Assembly (NCBI GenBank): GCA_032164295.1
Contig: JAJHTX010000005.1
Coordinates: 930,001-994,000 of the forward strand
Source: Inonotus obliquus
Lineage: Eukaryota; Basidiomycota; Agaricomycetes; Hymenochaetales; Hymenochaetaceae
Direction of reading: 5' to 3'
DNA length: 64,000 nt
How positions within the stretch are numbered: the stretch's first letter is position 1; each line of letters begins with the position of its first letter. Below, in pieces: positions 1 through 11,201 of the stretch. The position numbers were made by a program, and so were the translations under genes. Under the pieces are notes generated by a model that saw nothing but the letters and a program-made list of their open reading frames with translations, was not told where the DNA came from and searched no databases.

Positions 1-798
1 CGTCAGTGTAAGGTAACGGTAAGGAGGATGAGACCCACTTCCTGATCGAAACCGTAGGTAGAGCACCAATTTGACCAACCAGTTTTTCGGAGCTCGTCAT
101 TGTCGGCATGAGGAGCGATATCTACGACGGCATGGATGAAACAGAGAACAATGCCGTCAGCAACACAATTAACAACAAGGTAAACGGCCATGTAATCTGC
201 ATCGACAGCTATACGATCTGCAGGGAAATTGGACGGATAGGGTTGGGAATTGTCTGACCACCCAAGGAGTCGGCGGACACGACTAAGGCGGCAATATCGG
301 ACGCTGCACTCTGATGTCAGGATGTCTGATGCACAACCATGATTCAAGCCAGAAAGACCAACCGAGTCACACTACCATGAAGAGCTCGCTCTGCCAGAAC
401 ATTACCCAGGTCTGTCCGAGCTGACTCTCTTTCATCTGGATGAACGAAGTCCAACAAGCCGTAATCAAGGATGGAAGATGCTTGCTCTTGCAAATGATAC
501 TGAAGAACCGGATCGAGGACTGTGAATTGTAATGAAGTCGTAAGCAGGGCCCAGTCTACAGGGTCTGTGAGTTCTATCGGACATGATCTGGTATGGGAAG
601 GAAAGGCATACAGCACCGGGTTTGACCGACTTGAGGTAGCGCGGGTGGAACCCGCTTTAAAGGGAGGCCAGGAGAGGGGGAAGTACTCTGGTTTATACGT
701 GGAGGAGGAAGTGAGCCGTGATGGGGGTGAAAGTGATGGTGGGAGTCTGTGTGATACACTGAGGAGAAGCCAGCAGAAGGTGGGGGAGTAGGGTCCAT
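1..798 (-). CDS. PAS-domain protein, 5' part (partial, runs off left edge)
   Basis: Three exons are readable on the minus strand: 612-798 with the start codon at 798, 363-555, and 303 downward to about 47. Introns at 556-611 (56 bp) and 304-362 (59 bp) have GT-AG ends and keep the frame (phase 1, then phase 2). The N-terminus is proline, serine and histidine rich. After the first splice the protein reads TRCYWALL, then a PAS core including LLDFVHPDERESART and LHGSVTR, then VRYCRLSRVRRLLG. Such PAS proteins in fungi resemble the WC-2/cutinase-palindrome-binding group of light or redox transcription regulators; a C-terminal GATA finger, if present, is outside the window. Near 47 another GT may start a third intron. 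No nonsense codons are seen. The family placement is from memory of motifs, not a search. Confidence 0.65.
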
Positions 799-1722
799 CG
801 AGGAAGAAGTCGAAGAGTGGTTAGAATGACATGGGACTGGGGGTGAGAGGGGGCGTCGAGTCGAGTGATGTTTCAGACGACGATGCGCGGAGGTTACGTG
901 AAGAACGTCGAACGCACCGCCACGCCACCGCCGCCGTCGATAGAGATTTTATCAGGGCGCGGCGGGAGGGATGTGGTCAATGTGATCGAGAGAATTGAAT
1001 TGGATCGACGCGTCCCGTGCCTTTTCTCTCGATCACCCGCGCTTTTCTTACGACGAATCCTACAAAAAATACTCGGCCTTCTTCGATTCTAATCGAATCC
1101 CCTGGCACACGTGACTCAGTGGATTTGGAATTCACAACACGTGTGATTCTCATCAATTTAGGTTGCTGAATTCATGTGCCTTCTTCAAGATAACAACAGA
1201 AATGGTTGAGAGTTGAATTATTGATATCTAAATATTACACTGAGAGCTGTTTAAGTCGAGACTTTTTTTAATGAGAATAGGAATGCACAGAAATAGAGCA
1301 ATATAAAGGGTACAATGCAATCTGAAAAAATGTACCTTACTGTGTGTGATCTCTCCATCAGCAGAAAGTCTTAGCACTTCTATTGGCTTATAAGGTTATG
1401 TAAGATGCAGAAGAGGTGACAGCAGTGAAAGCTCATGTATTTAAGGTTGGGTTTTAGAAAGATGATAGAAAGTACTATAAGCAATCAAAGGTCTTGTGCA
1501 TCTTTCAGAAATATGTAAGACTGGTAGAGTTTTACTTTTCATGAGAAGCATTGTCATACTTTACATACCATTCACCAAATGTAGGAGTTTGAATGTGATT
1601 GTATATAGACATATGAATCTTGATTATGTGGAAGGATGGTGAGCTTTTAGATGTGATCAGAGACTTTCCAAATATTTATTGTGCTGATCAATGTTTACAA
1701 ATATATGGAAGTGCATACAATC
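799..1722. other. 5' flank of PAS gene and degenerate AT-rich DNA
   Basis: The first 300 bases (799-1100) are GC-rich and should hold the PAS gene promoter and 5' leader; I see no convincing TATA box. From about 1100 to 1722 the DNA is AT-rich. Short open stretches on the plus strand around 1450-1700 look like decayed coding sequence but I cannot assign them. The region ends at the first LTR base of gypsy-2 (1723). Confidence 0.4.
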
Positions 1723-1943
1723 TGTTACGCCTTGTGCTGTTAAAGACGTCGATGGTTATAAGAAGGCGAGCTACCACTTAATTACAAAAGACCATAGTCT
1801 GCAACAAAGATAATAGTACCAGAATAAATTAACAATCTACATAATATATAGTGAGAGGGGACATACCTGCGACAAAGGTGATAGTACCGGAACAAGAGAG
1901 TGAAGAGCAATCTCTTGTTGTCCCAGCCTTATATACACTTCGA
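1723..1943 (-). repeat. gypsy-2 3' LTR, outer part
   Basis: The repeat starts TGTTACGCC and matches 47351-47600 with many transitions. A TATATAAG box (minus strand) is seen at about 1930-1937. The LTR is interrupted after TTCGA at 1943 by gypsy-1 and resumes at 8988. Confidence 0.85.
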
Positions 1944-2508
1944 TGTTAGGACGGACAAGGTGGCAGTGCATGCTCGAGGCCTGTTCTCACGAAGATCATC
2001 TGGTTAAACCAAAACAACCTCTACACTGTCTTGAGGGGGAGTACACAGTCGTCGGCAATGTACGTCTAAGGTGGATGACCTTGAGTAATGCACACGTCTA
2101 GGAACAGTATACGACTAAGACGTCGTCGTGGTAAGTAGATTGAATAAACTAAGTAAGTACAAGAGAGGAATACCTAAGACGTTGTGGTGGTAAGTAGAAG
2201 AGTCGAGTGGGAAAGACGAGACAAGATCTATCTACTTATATACACCTGGATTGTGGGAAGGTATTACTCTAAGAATGTGCTGTGCAGCAGCATAACAATA
2301 TAAACAAACAAACAACGGGGCCCAACGAGTCAGCAAGAATGAGTAAGGTGAGTAAGCGTCGTCGGGGTTGGGACGGAATTAGTAATGCAGTATTAGTAAT
2401 ATATCAGGATGGGGCGGAGGGAGTCATAAGGTATTAGTAATGAAAGGAAATTAGTAATATAAGAGAATATAAAATAAGAAAAGATGAAAAAGGAAAAGTA
2501 TTCTTACA
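1944..2508 (-). repeat. gypsy-1 3' LTR (565 bp)
   Basis: A direct repeat of 8418-8982 of the same length, with TG...CA ends on the plus strand as written. There are scattered single-base differences, mostly transitions. Confidence 0.95.
2235..2242 (-). promoter_or_regulatory. TATA box in gypsy-1 3' LTR
   Basis: TATATAAG reads on the minus strand, at the same place in both LTRs. In the 3' LTR it would drive read-out leftward toward the host PAS gene side. Confidence 0.4.
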
Positions 2509-2521
2509 TCACCCCCCCTTC
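2509..2521 (-). other. polypurine tract of gypsy-1
   Basis: Immediately inside the 3' LTR the minus strand reads GAAGGGGGGGTGA, a purine run placed where plus-strand DNA priming occurs in LTR retroelements. An equivalent run adjoins the gypsy-2 3' LTR at about 9218-9230. Confidence 0.75.
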
Positions 2522-2544
2522 AAGGTTGGGCGTCCCGACCAACG

Positions 2545-5500
2545 TTATGCCAGTAGTCCTAGTTGGTCAACCGGATCTACATAGAGGGGTAGATCTTCCA
2601 TATCGATTGCGACCATAGGTTTTCCTTTCCAACCATTCACTGGATCTGGAGGTTCTGTATATGCAAAGATTTGACGTAACGACCGTTGAGGTATCGTGAG
2701 TTTACGAGGGGCTCCTGGGTGTTTTTGGTAGAACTTGTCGACAGCTTCCTTTGCATTGTCTCCTAAGTTCGACTCTGGTTGCCAGGTTGCTTCTTCGTAT
2801 CCTGCCCACTTTATCAAATATTGTAGCTTCCGTCGATGTAGTCGTGAATCGAGTATTCCTTCAACCTCGTATTCTTCTTCTTCATCGATGAGAACAGGTG
2901 GTGGTGGCGGTGCTTTCTTTTGAGATTCGAATGAGGGCTTGACCGCAGGTTTCAGTAGAATTTCATTGAAGACGGGGTGAATCTTCTTCCACGCCTTTGG
3001 TAACTTGAGCCTGTATGCGCCGGCTCTAACCTTCTCGATGATTTCATAAGGTCCATACCACTTGTCCTCCATCTTCTTCGTAGGCCTCGTCATTTTGATG
3101 TTTCGTCCATCCAGAAATACCTTGTCTCCTGGTACAAACTCTATTGACTTTCCTACGTGACGGTCATGGTACTTCTTCATGTCATCAGCAGCTTTCTGAA
3201 GGTTTTCTTTGGCCTGCTCATGCGTCTCTTTGATCTTCTTTGCAAAGTCTTCTGCAACCATGTTCAAGGATGACGTTGCAACGTCCGAGAAGTCACCTAG
3301 ATTCCTACCCAGATTCGCAAAGAAAGGAGACATCTTCGTTGTTGAGTGTTCTCTGTTGTTGTATGCGAATTCAGCCATAGCCAACCAGTTTGCCCAATCC
3401 GACTGTCAATGATCCACATAGAGATGAAGGTACTGTTCCAGTTCCTGATTGACCCGCTCGGTTTGTCCATCCGTCTGTGGGTGATATACTGTTGATGGAT
3501 TTCCTTCGATGTGGAGAAGCTTGTACAGTTCCTTCATCATCTTGGCATCGAACTGAGTTCCTCAATTGTGAATGATTTTGTGTGGTAGACCATGGTGACG
3601 GAAAATGTGATCTCTGTAAATCCTAGCCATTCCTTCTGCTGTTAACTTCGTCGTAGTCGGTATCGCATATATTTGTTTGCTGAAGCGATCGACAATTACA
3701 CAGATAGCGTTGTATCCTTCTGATTCTGGTAACTCTCCAATCAAATCGACAGTGACGATTTCCCATGGCTTGTCAGGTACTTCATTCGGGTGCAGACTCC
3801 TAGCTCTCGTTGCCCTTGTAGCCTTTGTCTTTTGACACTTGTCGCATCCTTTGACGTAAGTACGGATGTCGTAGAACATCGTAGGCCACCAGAACTTTCA
3901 GCGTATGAGGTTAACAGTCTTTGTCGTCCCAGGATGCCCAGCCATCGGTAAATCATGGTATTCCTTCAACACAAGCTCTTTCACATCGTTCGGCACAAAG
4001 ATGACATTTTCTAGCTTTAACCACCCATCCTTCGGTACCACCCCCTTTGGTCTCTTCTTCACCTCCTGCTGCGCCTCCCGTACCTTTTCCAACACATCCT
4101 CCTGTGATGTCCGCACCACTCCTCGTACTAACCAGTCTTCCTTTATGAAGGTGACATTCTCATTATCGTGTTCGCCTTTATCATAATCCGCTCGTTGTGA
4201 CAGAAGGTCAGCTTTGCCCATTGATGTTCCTGCTTTATGAATCAACGTAAAGTCGTAATCGGCTAGTTCGAGTCGCCACCTCGCCTGACGGTAGTTCAGC
4301 TTCTGTGGTGACTTGAAGTAGAGAAGATTAGCATGATCCGACCAGACTTCAAAACGTTGACAAGCTCCTAGCAAATATTGTCGCCATTCCCTAAGAGCCT
4401 GTACAATTGCGAGCATCTCTTTGTCATAGATCTCGTAATTTCGTTCAGCATCTGATAATGTCTTTGATCTATAAGCCACTGGTTTCCACTTGCCCCCTTG
4501 CTCCTGTAGTAACACTCCTCCAGTTACATAGTTCGACGCATCAGCTTCAACTCTAAACGCTCCTTCGTCATTCGGAATGACAAGCACGGGTGGTTCGCAT
4601 AGACGTCTCTTGAGCTCCTCATAAGCCACCTGTTCTTCTTCGTCCCACTTCCATTCTACCTTTCCCATCAACTTCGTAAGTGGTTTGACGACCTCGCTGT
4701 AATCTTTGACGAATCGTCGTAACCAGTTTCCAAACCCTAAGAACTCCTATAACGTCTTTAGGTTCTTCGGCACTGGCCAATCCTGAATTGCCTTTGATTT
4801 CTTCGGATCCACTTTCACCACTCTGTTACCGATGATGTGACCAAGGTATTTGACATGGTCTATTTCGAACTCGCATTTCTGAGGTTTGAGGTACAGGTTG
4901 TTCTTTCGTAAGACCTCGAATACTCGTTTGACTAGCTGTTGGTGTTCGTCTTGCCCTTCGGAGAAGATAAGTATGTCGTCGAGGTAGATGATGACGTGTC
5001 CCTCGTGTACTAGTTCCCTGAAAATGTCATTCATGAATCCTTGGAATGTAGCCAGCACATTAGTTAAACCAAAAAACATAACCATCGGTTTGAAGAATCC
5101 TAGGTTAGTCCTAAATGCAGCCTTCCACTCGTCACCTTCTTGAATACGAATGTTGTAATACCCCCAATGAACGTCAAGCTTCGTGATATAGCGAGAGTCC
5201 CTGACCTTATCGACAAGTTCTTGAATCAATGGAAGTGGGTACTTGTTCTTGATAGTACCTTCGTTCAGCTTCCTATAATCCTGAATCGCTCGAAGAGACC
5301 CGTCTTCCTTTTTGATAAAAAAGAACGGTGACGCCATTGGAGATTTCAAGTGTCGAATGTATCCTGAAGCAAGGTTCTCGTCAATGAAGTCTTGTAGCAC
5401 CTGTTGTTCCTTTGGATTGAGAGGGTACACCTTGCAGTCGCTTGGCTTGAAATCCGCCTTTAGCTCTATGGCGTGGTCCCAAACTCGATGCTCCGGCAAC

Positions 5501-6276
5501 TTTTCAAAGTTCTCCTCACTGAAGACGTCCGCAAACTCATCGAGGTACTCTGGCCACTTTGTCGCTCTTCTAACCTGCTTCTTGCGATACTCCTCCACCT
5601 CCCTTTCCAAGGACCAACATGTCTCCGGACAACGAGTGAATGACATGACGCCCGTCTTCCAGTCAATTTCCAGATTGTGCTTGCGTAACCAGTCATATCC
5701 AAGAAAGACGTTAGTTGACGCTAGGGATGTCACTGCTAGACGAATAGTTTCTTCATGTATCCCGTCGAAGATCATTTGCACTTTCACATACTCCGTCATT
5801 GAACCCTCCTTGTTGCCAGTTCCATTAGCATTAAAGAGTGGTATAGGACGAATATAGCATTTGGTGGGGATCTTGTACCTTTCGACGAATCCTTCGTCGA
5901 TGAGAGAACCAGTTGCTCCAGAGTCAATGAGCACATGTGCATCCAACTCCAGTCTGTCCATATTGTATTCTTCTCCATCCAGCTGCTGCATCTCCTGTTT
6001 ATCTTTGGGAGTCAGTTGCCAATTTAAGGGATGAATGATGGTTACGATGATGTCCAGTTGGTATCCATTCATTCGTCGCACAAAGACGGCTTCCGGTTCC
6101 TTCTCCTTAGGCTGTACACCTTTGTCATACATCCACGTATCATCATAGTCATCAACGTCTAAATCATCTTCTTTTTCGGGGATGGGTATTACGTCGTTCA
6201 GGATCTCATGATTTTTTAACTCGGTGTATTGAGGCACATTTAGATACTGTACAGCACGCAAGTTATAATTTAACAC
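2545..6276 (-). pseudogene. pol: gypsy-1 pol polyprotein with four nonsense codons
   Basis: One frame runs the whole length. The N-terminal part carries an aspartic protease (LIDSGATGSLIDEGF, about 5880-5930). RT follows, with KLDVHWGYYNIR and catalytic YLDDILIF near 4965-4990. RNase H includes VEADASNYVTGGVLLQ near 4500-4560. The integrase has an HHCC-like region (GHPGTTKTVNLIR ... CDKCQ) and a core with VTVDLIG and [17 protein letters not shown] chromodomain (YEVEGILDSRLHRRKLQYLIKWAGYEE) lies near 2790-2880; this last motif is quoted only to mark its place. In-frame stops lie at 3406-3408, 3562-3564, 3898-3900 (all TGA, where the family has Arg) and 4747-4749 (TAG, expected Gln). Each is one C-to-T change from sense. 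Without them the protein is about 1240 residues, normal for chromoviral pol. Confidence 0.93.
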
Positions 6277-6317
6277 TGACGAGAGTCCTTGAGAATGTTG
6301 ACCAGTAGTTACAGTGT

Positions 6318-7399
6318 CTACTGCTGGTCTTCCGAAAAATCCTGCTCGACGTTGACTCCTTCGGTCTCGGTCGTAGCTCTAACTTCGACAGTTTCCTCAC
6401 TGTATTCTTCTTCGACAAAAGCCGACTCTGGCAGTTCCCCAAGCTGTTCCGCCATCTCCCTTCGAATCGTCAGGTCTATTCCCACGATGATTTGTCGCAC
6501 CACCTGTTTTTTGTCCGGGGATTGACTCACAAAGTGTCCAGGCTTTCTGCACGCCCAGCAAAGCAGACAATGATGAGTGGCGTCAACTTCCATTGGAATC
6601 CCCATTCCAGGGTGTGTACCCAGCTTTACTCCTTGTGCCTGCAACGGGGGACGTTGTGGTTGTGACTGCTGTTGTTGGGGTGGGGGTCCTGGGGGTCGAC
6701 GATACTGAGTTTGGGGGTTTGGGGGAAGGTTTCGCACCGGTGGTTGATTCGGACGCAGTTGGGTTCAAAGCTGTTGTTCTACTGCATTGATGGCTAACGC
6801 TTTCGCCTTCCATTCATTATACGTCGTTGGTATCTTCTCTGCTCGCATGACTCCTCGAAGAACATCAGGGTTGACTGCCTGCTCTAGACGATGGATGAGG
6901 ATGGCATTGTGTTCCTTGTTGGTGAGTTTCGCCGAGATCCTTAGTTGTTCGAAGACGTTGAAAAACTCATCAGCCGTACGACATCCTTGGACTTCTGAAT
7001 ATATTCATTCTAGCGCCTTTGATGCTTTGTGGGGGTCTCTAAAAGACGCATCGAGGGCCTCAACAAACTTCTTGAAGTCGTCAGGAATGGTCGAACTTCC
7101 GTCCGCTGCTGTGTTCGAATCAACATAGTTCTGCCCGACTTTAGGTATGACAGCACGAATTTGATCCGGTTGACGTTGGTTCCAAACCTTCCTGGGTTCT
7201 CCGAGACATACAACAAGAATTCCCGACGGAAATCTTCATAATCGTCGCCTCTGTGATACTGTCTTGGCTTATCGATGGATGGGTTGTCTGTTGATGCTAT
7301 TGCTGGTGCATTCGTCAGTGTTCTTGGCTGTCTAACTCCTGCCTGTGCTAGGGCATGAGCGACAATTGCTGCGATCACGTCTACTGTGAGTTGTGACAT
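6318..7399 (-). pseudogene. gag: gypsy-1 gag with frameshift and nonsense codons
   Basis: The start MSQLTVDVIAAIVAHALAQAG at 7399 leads into a retrotransposon Gag core (EDFRREFLLYVSENPG). The frame shifts near 7130 and continues as DDFKKFVEALDASFRDPHK, HRLEQAVNPDVLRG and a Pro/Gln-rich stretch. Two TGA codons interrupt it (after KALE near 7013 and after VEQQL near 6770), both CGA-type changes. The zinc knuckle CWACRKPGHFVSQS (about 6510-6560) has Ser in place of the last Cys. Gag ends at 6318 in a different frame from pol; a T5 run near 6335-6339 could let ribosomes slip by -1 into pol. Confidence 0.85.
6331..6342 (-). promoter_or_regulatory. candidate -1 gag/pol frameshift site, gypsy-1
   Basis: On the minus strand GATTTTTCGGA lies ten codons before the gag stop. 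Reading through gives FSEDQQ and stop; slipping back one base at the T run gives FFGRPAVD and enters the pol frame. The same layout with AATTTTTCAGA occurs in gypsy-2 at 34846-34856. Confidence 0.5.
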
Positions 7400-8417
7400 G
7401 TTGTCTTCAGGGGGTTCAATGTCAATACGGTCTTCTTCGACAGGGGGTGGAACAGGTTCGTGTGTTGATAGTGGTCTGGATATAATACCTTGCAGAGGAT
7501 CGAATGCTCCTACTGATGATTCCTCAGGTTCTTCGCGTGCCGAGAATCTCGCAGCTGTCGACGAGGTTGGGGCAAAGGATGAGATGGGAGCTGGGACGGT
7601 AGTTGGTGCATGTACCCAATTGTCCTTTGCTTGATCCCAAACTATACGCTGTTCCTTCCTAGTACCTGTCGTATAATAGAAGCCTTGATGACTTCCACTG
7701 TACCTCCTGCTTCTAAGCTGACCAAGACGCTGAACCGCGCGCTCCGATACAGTATCTATTGTGGTGGTCTGACGGGGAGAGGATGAGTCTGTTGTTGTTG
7801 TCGACGAGCAGGGATTGTATCGTCGAATGAGATGGTGACTTTAAAAATCCAGAGGGAAATGACGAAAGAGATACGCTGGCTGCAGTATACTTCATCTGTT
7901 CACTTCATTCAGATACGGTTGCCTCTAAAATGCAATGTCAATGTTAACACCAGTGTTTACCAACGTACGATTGACTTCTGCCAACTGGAAGGGTCTTCTT
8001 CTTCAACCTTAACGTCGGCTTCCTCGATCTTCACTTCTACTTCTTCTTCTTTAACAACAACTACTGGTTGCTGGGGACGGTACCTAAGCTTGATGTACTG
8101 AGCACGTCCTTTCCTGTCCGTTCCTAAGATGATATTGTTTGGATCGTAGTCGAGAGGATTGAACTTGATGACGTAGGACTTGGGCTTTCGGTACTGTCGT
8201 TGACGGCGACTAGGAGCCAGGGTGACAAGTGAGGGTTGATTTCTTTATGAGTCCAATACACGACAACGTTGATCAACATCGCCGGGCAGGGTTGAGGGTT
8301 TCTGTCATGCTCGGGTAAACCCGGGTTGATGCGATATCGACCTACTAGGGGACGCTCGCAAAGGAGAGACGTTGATGACGAGTCAGACGTCGGTCCTGAG
8401 GGGAGACTCGACTCTTA
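7400..8417 (-). other. gypsy-1 5' leader and degenerate Gag N-terminal region
   Basis: The minus strand between the 5' LTR and the gag start contains open stretches, including KFNPLDYDPNNIILGT and an acidic Val/Glu-rich run near 7990-8060, and a Ser/Thr/Pro-rich stretch just before gag. They may be an N-terminal extension of Gag broken by stops, or a separate leader peptide. I cannot decide from one copy. Confidence 0.4.
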
Positions 8418-8982
8418 TGTTAGGACGGATGAGGTGGCAGTGCACGCTCGAGGCCTGTTCTCACGAAGATCATCTGGTTAAACCAAAACAACCTCTACAC
8501 TGTCTTGAGGGGGAGTACACAGTCGTCGGCAATGTATGTCTAAGGTGGATGACCTTGAGTAATGCACGCGTCTAGGAACAGTATACGACTAAGACATCGT
8601 GGTGGTAAGTAGATTGAATAAACTAAGTAAGTACAAGAGAGGAATACCTAAGACGTCGTGGTGGTAAGTAGAAGAGTCGAGTGGGGAAGACAAGACAAGA
8701 TCTATCTACTTATATACACCTGGATTGTGGGAAGGTATTACTCTAAGAATGTGCTGCACAGCAGCATAACAATATAAACAAACAAACAATGGGGCCCGAC
8801 GAGTCAGCAAGAATGAGTAAGGTGAGTAAGCGTCGTCGGGGTTGGGACAGAATTAGTAATGCAGTATTAGTAATATATCGGGATGGGGCGGAGGGAGTCA
8901 TAAGGTATTAGTAATGAAAGGAAATTAGTAATATAAGGGAATATAAAATAAGAAAAGACGAAAAAGGAAAAGTGTTCTTACA
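8418..8982 (-). repeat. gypsy-1 5' LTR (565 bp)
   Basis: This partner of 1944-2508 is followed by the second TTCGA target duplication (8983-8987). It holds a TATATAAG box on the minus strand at 8709-8716. Confidence 0.95.
8709..8716 (-). promoter_or_regulatory. TATA box in gypsy-1 5' LTR
   Basis: TATATAAG on the minus strand, correctly placed in the 5' LTR to start the gag-pol transcript. Confidence 0.5.
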
Positions 8983-8987
8983 TTCGA

Positions 8988-9217
8988 CTGTAGGTAAGTC
9001 TTGTATAAACTATACAGTATAAATAAAGGTAAATATGACGAAAGAATATTAGAATTAATAGAAAGGTAGAAAGGAATGGCGGGATAAAGTTGTCCTAGAT
9101 TGTGATTAGCTAAGCTCGTATGTATTAGATAAGGAATGTGATGAAAAGGAAAGTAAATATGTGTCAATGAAAATGAAGGAAAGGCCATTTAAGGAAAATG
9201 AAAAAGATATCATAACA
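8988..9217 (-). repeat. gypsy-2 3' LTR, inner part
   Basis: Continues 1723-1943 after the gypsy-1 insertion and ends CATAACA. The two parts together are 451 bp. The last 11 bases differ from the 5' LTR copy at 47813-47823 by transitions only, fitting a shared CpG-containing ancestor. Confidence 0.85.
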
Positions 9218-11201
9218 TCACCCCCCCTTTAAGGTTGGGCATCTCAACCAACCATTTGTCCTATCTGGCTCTATGTATCTGAAAAGAGGCTTGAACATTG
9301 ATAAGCCTAGACATGCGACGAAAGCTCAGGGAGCACCTGGATGCTTCTTGTAAAAGTTATCAATAGTCTTATTAGGGTTCGAGACGAGGTTTTCACACAG
9401 TTCCCAAGTTGTTTCGTCGTATCCCTTCCACCTGAAGAGAAAATGAAGCCTTTCTTGATGTTCACACGAGTCCAGGATTTTGTTGACTTTGTACTCTTCC
9501 TTACCGTTAATGAGCTCTGGCAGAGGTGGAGACGGTTTCTTTTGTCCTTCGAAAGCCGGTTTGATGTACAGTTTAAGAAATGCCTCATTGAAGACTAGAT
9601 GTACTCCCTTCCACATCTTCGGCAGCTTGAGTTTATACGCTGCTGCTCCAACCTTTTCTACAATGTCAAATGCACCGTACCATTTGTCTGCAAACTTCCT
9701 GGTGAGCCTGACCATTGTGATGTTCCTTTCATTTAGCATGATTTTGTCTCCTGCTTTGTACTCTACAATGCTGGCTGCTTGTTGATCATGTACCTTCTTC
9801 ATTATGTCATTCACTTTCTCCAGGTTTTCCCTTTCTCCAGGTTTTCCTTGACCTGAGAGTGTGTGACTTTGAGCCCTTTAGTGAATTCTTCTGTTGACAA
9901 GTTGCCTGACATCATATGGATCATTCCTGGATCTAGAGGATCGAGGCCTGTGTTGACAAAAAAAGGAGACATTTTTGTCAACGAGTATTCTCGGTTATTG
10001 TACGTGAACTCTGCAAGAGATAGCCATTCTGACCAATCCATCTGTCGATGATTAATGTATATCCTTAGATACAGTTCAAGTTCTTGGTTAACTTGTTCTG
10101 TTTGTCCATCAGTTTGAGAATGATATGTCATCAACAGATTTCCTTCAATATGAAGTAGTTTATACAGTTCCTTCATGAAGTCGGTGTCGAATTGAGGAAC
10201 TCGATCATGAACAATCTTCTTTGGAAGTCCATGCAGCCTGAAAATGTTGTCTTGGTAAAGTCTAGCCATTTCTGGGGCTGTGATCTTTGTTGTCGTAGGT
10301 ATTGCATGTATTTGTTTCAAAAATTTATTGACAACAACACAGATTGCATTGTAACCATTTAACTCGGGAAGTTCACCAATGAGATTGACCGATATTGTCT
10401 GCCATGGACCTTCCAGAACATCATGTGGATGTAGAGTGTATTATTTCAATTGTCTAGACAGTTTGGTTCTCTGGCAAATGTCGTATCCTTTAATGTACTT
10501 GACAACATCTTGGATTAAGCCAGGCCACCAGTACTTCTGACCAATAGATCTCTATGTCTTTGTCTGGCCTGGATGTCTGGCCAATAGAGAGTTATGGTGT
10601 TTCTTCAGGACGTCCTTGATGAATTCCACCTGTATGATGAGTCTACCATCCGCTCTCGACTCTAACTCTTTGCTTGCATCCTTGATCCATTATTCTAATG
10701 TTGTCCTTGATGTTTCTACAATAGCTCTTGTCTTAAACTATTCATCATTCAACAGTTGTAATCCTTGGTTATCCTCCTTGCCTTCATCATAGTCATACCG
10801 ACGAGACGAAGCATCTGCCTTTGTCATTGTTGTTTCTAGCTTATGAACAAATACCATGTCAGATTTTGACAAAAACAATGACCAGCGGGCTTGTCAACAG
10901 TTCAGGTCTTGCAGTTTCTAGAAGTACATTAAGTTTGCATGATCTGTCCAAAGTTTGACGGGACATTTAGCTCCTAGGAGGTAATATCTCTATTCCGTCA
11001 GCACTTAGACGACTGCGAGGAGCTCTTTGTCGTAAATCTGGTAGTTCTGTTCCACTGCTGACAATGTCTATGATCAGTAGGCAATTACCCTCCACACATC
11101 TCCTTGCTTCTGGAGTAACACTCCTCTGGTCGCAAAGTCTGATGCATCCATCTCTACCCAGAAAGGATTATTGTCATTCGGAATTGCTAGGACTGGAGCG
11201 C
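9218..11201 (-). pseudogene. pol: gypsy-2 pol: RNase H, integrase, chromodomain (broken)
   Basis: Minus-strand homology to gypsy-1 pol is clear: a chromodomain with LHFLFRWKGYDETTWE near 9400-9450, an integrase core with FRLHGLPKKIVHDRVPQFDT and YHSQTDGQTEQVNQELELY at 10050-10250, and RNase H fragments up to 11201. A 17-bp tandem duplication at 9813-9846 shifts the frame. Many stops occur between 10320 and 11200, so this is dead. The coding sequence stops abruptly at 11201 inside RNase H and resumes at 15308. Confidence 0.9.
9813..9846. repeat. 17-bp tandem duplication causing frameshift
   Basis: CTTTCTCCAGGTTTTCC occurs twice in direct succession. Because 17 is not a multiple of 3, it separates the integrase frame (9811-10320) from the chromodomain frame (9326-9814). 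Confidence 0.85.

Larger units (their letters stand above)
1944..8982 (-). mobile_element. gypsy-1: full-length chromodomain Ty3/gypsy retrotransposon
   Basis: This is a complete 7039-bp element with two 565-bp LTRs (1944-2508 and 8418-8982) beginning TGTTAGGACG and ending TTCTTACA. A perfect 5-bp target duplication TTCGA flanks it (1939-1943 and 8983-8987). Gag and pol lie on the minus strand, with the chromodomain at the pol C-terminus as in fungal chromoviruses. It is inserted in the 3' LTR of gypsy-2 and is therefore younger. The coding regions carry several nonsense codons and one frameshift, so this copy is not autonomous. No TGG-type tRNA primer site adjoins the 5' LTR, which leaves Tf1-like self-priming possible. 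Confidence 0.95.
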
